A program made the translations under genes and the position numbers. The notes under the pieces were generated by a model that was given only the letters and a program-made list of their open reading frames with translations, was not told where the DNA came from and ran no database searches. Source: Bacteroidota bacterium (GTDB lineage: Bacteria > Bacteroidota > Ignavibacteria > UBA10030 > UBA8401). Taken from it: a stretch of 19,427 nucleotides of DNA. Positions 16,493 through 19,427 of the stretch are shown here, in pieces; position 1 is the stretch's first letter, and every line of letters starts with the position of its first letter. Location of the stretch: contig JALNZH010000035.1 in the NCBI GenBank assembly GCA_023229405.1, positions 1 through 19,427 of the forward strand, written 5' to 3'.

Positions 16493-18283
16493 ATGAATAA
16501 TGACATTTTACGACCGCCGGGTAGGGAAAATTTCTTCAACCTTGAGTCAATTAAAGAATTCTTGGACAAGACTCGCGATTCCATCAGTCGCCGGGTACGC
16601 AGACCTGCTTCACCAGCCGCTGTTGAGCCCGAAGAGGTACCCCGGGCAAATCTTGGTCTGGCAACTTTCGATGAGTTAGGCGGACTTGGGCCAACCGAAC
16701 CCAATTTTTTCGCCCTCGCTGCAATACACGAGAGCAGAGATAAGGCGCGAGACACAATCGGTCGAAGAGTCCGCAAATCGGTAGCAGTAGTGATTGGGTT
16801 GCTGATCATCGTTGCATCGATCGATGGTTATGCTGTCTCGGTTGTAACTCGTCAATCCAATCGCCTTGAATCCGTGTATCGCGAAATGGTTGCGGCCAAT
16901 GAAAAGGTGTTGGTGAGCGCTGTGGCAAGCGACCTGGCGATCCGGTCGTTTCTGCTGTCTGGAGACCGAACATATATCGACAGATTTGAAGTGGCACGGC
17001 CCCAATTGGTGACCGCCATCGACGACCTAAATCGTATTGCCGAAAAACTCGGTGACCCTGGTTTGATGCAGTTGGTCGACAACAGTTCGTCCATCGTGGA
17101 GATTTGGTTGCGCACGTTTGTCGATCGCACGATGGTCGTCGCGTCGGCAGACACCCCTCGAGGAGATCAGTTGGCCGGGGCCGAGTTAATAAATAACCTT
17201 CGCGGGGCTAGCACAAGCATCTCCCAATACATCGACGATGTGAACAAAAAAGCAGTTGCGGTGGCAAAACGAGTGAGAGTTCAGTCGATTGCCATAGCCG
17301 CATTGGTCCTTGTCGTTGCCTTTCTAGTTATCGCGGTACTGCTTATTTTGGGTGGCTCCGATATTTCGTTCCCTCTAATCAACTTGAGCAGAGTCGTAAA
17401 CCGGATTTATCGAGGTGAAAGCAAAGCCCGCGCGGACGAGACGGCCGGACCTGCAGAAATAAGAGCGGTTTCACGCGCTGTCAACGAACTTGCCTATCAA
17501 CAGGAGACCGCGCACGAATGGGTGAGGCAATTCAATTTGTCTAAAACCAATTTCCTCAACACCGTAAACCATGAACTCCGAACACCGCTTACATCAATCA
17601 CTGGCTACTCGGAGCTTCTAGGAGAAGATAGTCAACTCACAAACATCGAAAGAAACCGCATGGCCACGGTGATCAACCGAAACGCCTTCCGTTTGAATGA
17701 CTTGATTGACAACATGCTGACTGTCCTTCGAATCGATTCGATGGAAGTGAGACTCAAGATGTCCACCTTTGATCTACGGGACGTGATCAAGGAATCTGTC
17801 GAGAGTTTCCAAGCGGCTGCCGAATCTAGCGAATTGACGATTAGCTCCGATTTGGGCGACCAGCCATTTATGGTGTGGGCCGACGAAAATGAAATTCTGC
17901 GAGTTGTAAGCAATCTCATTTCCAACGCCGTAAAATTCAGCAATCCGGGCGGACACATTGACGTATCGGCTCGACTCGTGATGTCTGATTCTGGAAAACG
18001 CGAGGTCTCATTCTCCGTGGCGGACACAGGTATCGGAATTGTTGAGGCGGAATTGCCCCACGTTGGAAGTCGTTTCTACCGCTCCAGCAACGCCATTGCC
18101 GCCGCCATACCAGGCACCGGTATTGGTCTCATGATCGTTGGATTCATTATCCACGAGCATGGTGGATCTTGGTCGTTGAATTCGTTGGAGAATACGGGAA
18201 CTCTGGCCGAATTTCGACTTCCACTCACTTTTGAATCGGCATCGCAGGACCTCAAGGTTGGGCCAGCCTCACTCAACGACTAG
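16493..18283 (+). CDS. Membrane sensor histidine kinase (CHASE3-like, HAMP, HisKA, HATPase_c) with duplicated KTRD N-terminal extension
   Basis: A complete 596-residue sensor kinase. Order: a 95-residue basic extension; TM1 (about 97-118); an extracytoplasmic helical sensor (about 119-262) with AIRSFLLSGDRTYIDRF, the CHASE3 pattern; TM2 (266-286); a HAMP-like linker (FPLINLSRVVNRIYRGES); HisKA with His360 in NHELRTPLTSITGY; then the ATP-binding domain with N-box NLISNAVKF (474-482), G1 DTGIGI (511-516) and G2 GTGIG (541-545). All residues needed for autophosphorylation appear present. The extension contains two copies of the basic motif also found in the TIG protein, which ends 3 bases upstream in the same frame; most kinases of this architecture begin only a few residues before TM1. 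A ggtga ribosome site supports the start. No response regulator is visible, so the output is unknown. Sensing through, or tethering to, the TIG protein is inferred. Confidence 0.95.
   Translation: MNNDILRPPGRENFFNLESIKEFLDKTRDSISRRVRRPASPAAVEPEEVPRANLGLATFDELGGLGPTEPNFFALAAIHESRDKARDTIGRRVRKSVAVVIGLLIIVASIDGYAVSVVTRQSNRLESVYREMVAANEKVLVSAVASDLAIRSFLLSGDRTYIDRFEVARPQLVTAIDDLNRIAEKLGDPGLMQLVDNSSSIVEIWLRTFVDRTMVVASADTPRGDQLAGAELINNLRGASTSISQYIDDVNKKAVAVAKRVRVQSIAIAALVLVVAFLVIAVLLILGGSDISFPLINLSRVVNRIYRGESKARADETAGPAEIRAVSRAVNELAYQQETAHEWVRQFNLSKTNFLNTVNHELRTPLTSITGYSELLGEDSQLTNIERNRMATVINRNAFRLNDLIDNMLTVLRIDSMEVRLKMSTFDLRDVIKESVESFQAAAESSELTISSDLGDQPFMVWADENEILRVVSNLISNAVKFSNPGGHIDVSARLVMSDSGKREVSFSVADTGIGIVEAELPHVGSRFYRSSNAIAAAIPGTGIGLMIVGFIIHEHGGSWSLNSLENTGTLAEFRLPLTFESASQDLKVGPASLND
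16526..16606 (+). repeat. 27-residue duplicated unit, copy A, holding KTRD motif copy 3
   Basis: Encodes ENFFNLESIKEF followed by LDKTRDSISRRVRRP. The core motif is at 16556-16603. It matches the second unit at 16700-16780 at 15 of 27 positions without gaps (NFF, L, I, E, DK, RD, I, RRVR conserved). It begins 11 residues after the start codon. Confidence 0.88.
16700..16780 (+). repeat. 27-residue duplicated unit, copy B, holding KTRD motif copy 4, next to TM1
   Basis: Encodes PNFFALAAIHES followed by RDKARDTIGRRVRKS. The core motif is at 16730-16777 and runs directly into the first transmembrane helix (VAVVIGLLIIV). The basic RRVRK end therefore sits at the inner membrane face, fitting the positive-inside rule and placing the whole extension in the cytoplasm. 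Confidence 0.88.
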
Positions 18284-18381
18284 GGTGACACGAACGGATT
18301 TGCTCGACCTGGCATGCACGAGGTTTTGGCAGATTCCTATTCACCGATTGGTCGACTATTTACGGCATTTAGGAACTTCAA
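18284..18381 (+). other. 98-bp intergenic gap between the two kinase genes
   Basis: This is the only sizeable non-coding stretch. I see no strong hairpin plus T-run that would be an intrinsic terminator. A weak promoter-like pair, ttccta at 18334 and tattta at 18357 with a 17-base spacer, matches the consensus at only half of its positions each and is not convincing. The gap could hold a separate promoter for the second kinase, or the operon may simply continue through it. Confidence 0.4.
18371..18375 (+). promoter_or_regulatory. Ribosome binding site deciding a TTG start for the second kinase
   Basis: The bases aggaa end 6 bases before a TTG at 18382, which is the first start-type codon after the in-frame stop at 18370-18372. 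The next candidate is another TTG at 18427, close to the first membrane helix. The good Shine-Dalgarno spacing favours 18382. Confidence 0.65.
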
Positions 18382-19427
18382 TTGCCCGATAAGGCGATAA
18401 CCGATATTAGCGACGAGGACTTTTCCTTGAGCCGAGACCAGCGCATTGCTGTTGGCATTCTTGTCGTTGCGCTCGTTGGGCTAGTGCTTGTAATTTTCTT
18501 CGAGTCGCGCTACGAAGGTCGCGATGCCGCTCTGTTTGGCACCCTTGGAGTGATTTTTCTCGCCAACGTTTACCTGCGCTATACGAGAATCCAAGATTTC
18601 CGTCGAGTTCGTAGACGACTAGAGGCGGAACACGAGAGACTCGAGGAGGCAAATACCTCTCTCAATCAAATCGATATCGAATTGCAATTTCGCCTCGAAG
18701 AAGAGCGCAAGGAACTTCGGGATCGTATGTGGCTCGAATCGGCTACGCGGTCAATTTTGGTTCAAATACGGAGCACACTCGCATCGGACAAGATAACTGA
18801 ATTCCTAACCCAGGGACTGGGAAGAGAACTGAAGGTCGACAGCGCCGTTTGCTATACGTTTGATGAATTGCAATGGCCTGGATTCGTGAAACAGTGGCAC
18901 CGCAATCCCAGCGAATTATTTGACGAATTATGGATCTCAAAGTACGAAGCGGAATTGTCGGTCATGGTCCACGAATTGTGGAATACAAACAGCGTAGTTA
19001 CCGTAAATGATTCTAATCTTGTAGACCCTTCTAAACGCGCAATACCTGACGTTGCTGCGATGCAAAAGGAGCTGGCGCGTAGTTGGGTTATAGCGCCAGT
19101 TGCCGATGGGTCGAGCGTGCTTGGATTCGTGGCAGTAATGATGAAGGAAGAAGTGCGAGAATGGGCACCGATAGAAATTGCTCTCATTCAACAGGTGGCC
19201 TCCGAAGCGGCGAGCGTCTGCGTACACGCGCGAATGTTTAATCAGTCGATGCAGATTGCGGCAAATGATGCCGAGGTCGAGCGGTTAGTCGAACTTGGCA
19301 AACTAAAAAACAGTTTTATCGAGAATATGAACCATGAGTTGCGTACTCCATTGACATCGATCATTGGATACTTGGAAGTAATCATGGATGATGTCGATGC
19401 AGACAAAGAGCCGGATCTTGCATCGTC
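18382..19427 (+). CDS. Second membrane histidine kinase with coiled coil and GAF-like region (3' end outside window)
   Basis: The frame is open to the right edge, giving 348 visible residues from TTG 18382. Order: two hydrophobic helices (about 22-40 and 49-65) joined by a short ESRYEGRDA loop; a basic juxtamembrane coiled coil (about 68-115, FRRVRRRLEAEHERLEEAN); a region of about 170 residues (about 120-290) with a GAF-like pattern, including GRELKVDSAVCYTF, an APVADGSSVLGFVAV strand pair and WAPIEIALIQQVASEAA; then the HisKA helix with His318 in NHELRTPLTSIIGYLEV. The ATPase domain is beyond the window. The signal is probably cytoplasmic because almost nothing is exposed outside; what the GAF binds cannot be told. 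Its H-box is nearly identical to that of the upstream kinase (NHELRTPLTSI.GY), suggesting related kinases that might share a response regulator. Confidence 0.93.
   Translation, partial: MPDKAITDISDEDFSLSRDQRIAVGILVVALVGLVLVIFFESRYEGRDAALFGTLGVIFLANVYLRYTRIQDFRRVRRRLEAEHERLEEANTSLNQIDIELQFRLEEERKELRDRMWLESATRSILVQIRSTLASDKITEFLTQGLGRELKVDSAVCYTFDELQWPGFVKQWHRNPSELFDELWISKYEAELSVMVHELWNTNSVVTVNDSNLVDPSKRAIPDVAAMQKELARSWVIAPVADGSSVLGFVAVMMKEEVREWAPIEIALIQQVASEAASVCVHARMFNQSMQIAANDAEVERLVELGKLKNSFIENMNHELRTPLTSIIGYLEVIMDDVDADKEPDLAS

Noticed and set aside
16048..16809. 253-codon minus-strand ORF across the TIG/kinase junction
   Set aside because: Its recurrent SRVLSKNS-like phrases are the reverse-strand reading of the four KTRD motif copies. 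The + strand has clear genes, so this is a shadow.
18284..18381. Terminator or strong promoter between the two kinases
   Set aside because: Only a 4-bp stem (acct/aggt) without a T-run and a half-matching -35/-10 pair are seen; neither is convincing.
18580..18618. Possible fifth KTRD motif in the second kinase (TRIQDFRRVRRR)
   Set aside because: TR and RRVRR line up, but the Lys, the Asp after Arg and the Ile are missing, and basic residues are expected right after a membrane helix. Too weak to call.

Overview
The window looks like a piece of an actinobacterial chromosome, most likely from the class Acidimicrobiia (Ilumatobacter-like aquatic lineages). This rests on the style of the proteins: Gly/Thr/Ser-rich FN3 modules ending in T-P-R-T-T-P, a long threonine-rich linker broken by I-A-P-P, moderate G+C judged by eye, and TTG/ATG starts with short Shine-Dalgarno sites. 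The class assignment is an inference; no rRNA or other marker gene is present. All genes lie on the + strand.

Layout. (1) 1-12607: the 3' part of a giant surface-protein gene that is already open at the left edge. It holds 38 recognisable FN3-type modules (27 of a 100-codon class, 11 of a 94-96-codon class), one degenerate module, a 75-residue Thr-rich linker, a C-terminal globular region and a last transmembrane helix. (2) 12617-16489: a 1290-residue protein with 12 IPT/TIG (Ig-like) modules, a P/E/V/K pentapeptide-repeat tail and a basic tail. It has no signal peptide or membrane helix that I can see. (3) 16493-18283: a complete 596-residue membrane histidine kinase (TM, CHASE3-like sensor, TM, HAMP, HisKA, HATPase_c) with an unusual ~95-residue cytoplasmic N-terminal extension. 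(4) 18284-18381: a 98-bp gap. (5) 18382 to the right edge: a second histidine kinase (two TMs, coiled coil, GAF-like region, HisKA), cut off by the window just after its H-box.

The first three genes are separated by 9 and 3 bases, share one reading frame and probably form one transcription unit. The most striking signal is a 16-residue basic motif, consensus EFxDKTRDxIGRRVRK. It occurs twice in the tail of the TIG protein and twice in the N-terminal extension of the adjacent kinase, on both sides of an in-frame TAG-GCC-ATG junction. This physically links the TIG protein to the kinase by sequence and suggests the two act together or descend from one polypeptide. A reasonable but unproven model is an envelope-spanning adhesion and sensing system: a giant FN3 fibre outside, a TIG-repeat partner, and one or two kinases relaying a contact or surface signal. 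No response regulator is visible. I saw no tRNA, rRNA, CRISPR array, insertion sequence or convincing intrinsic terminator.
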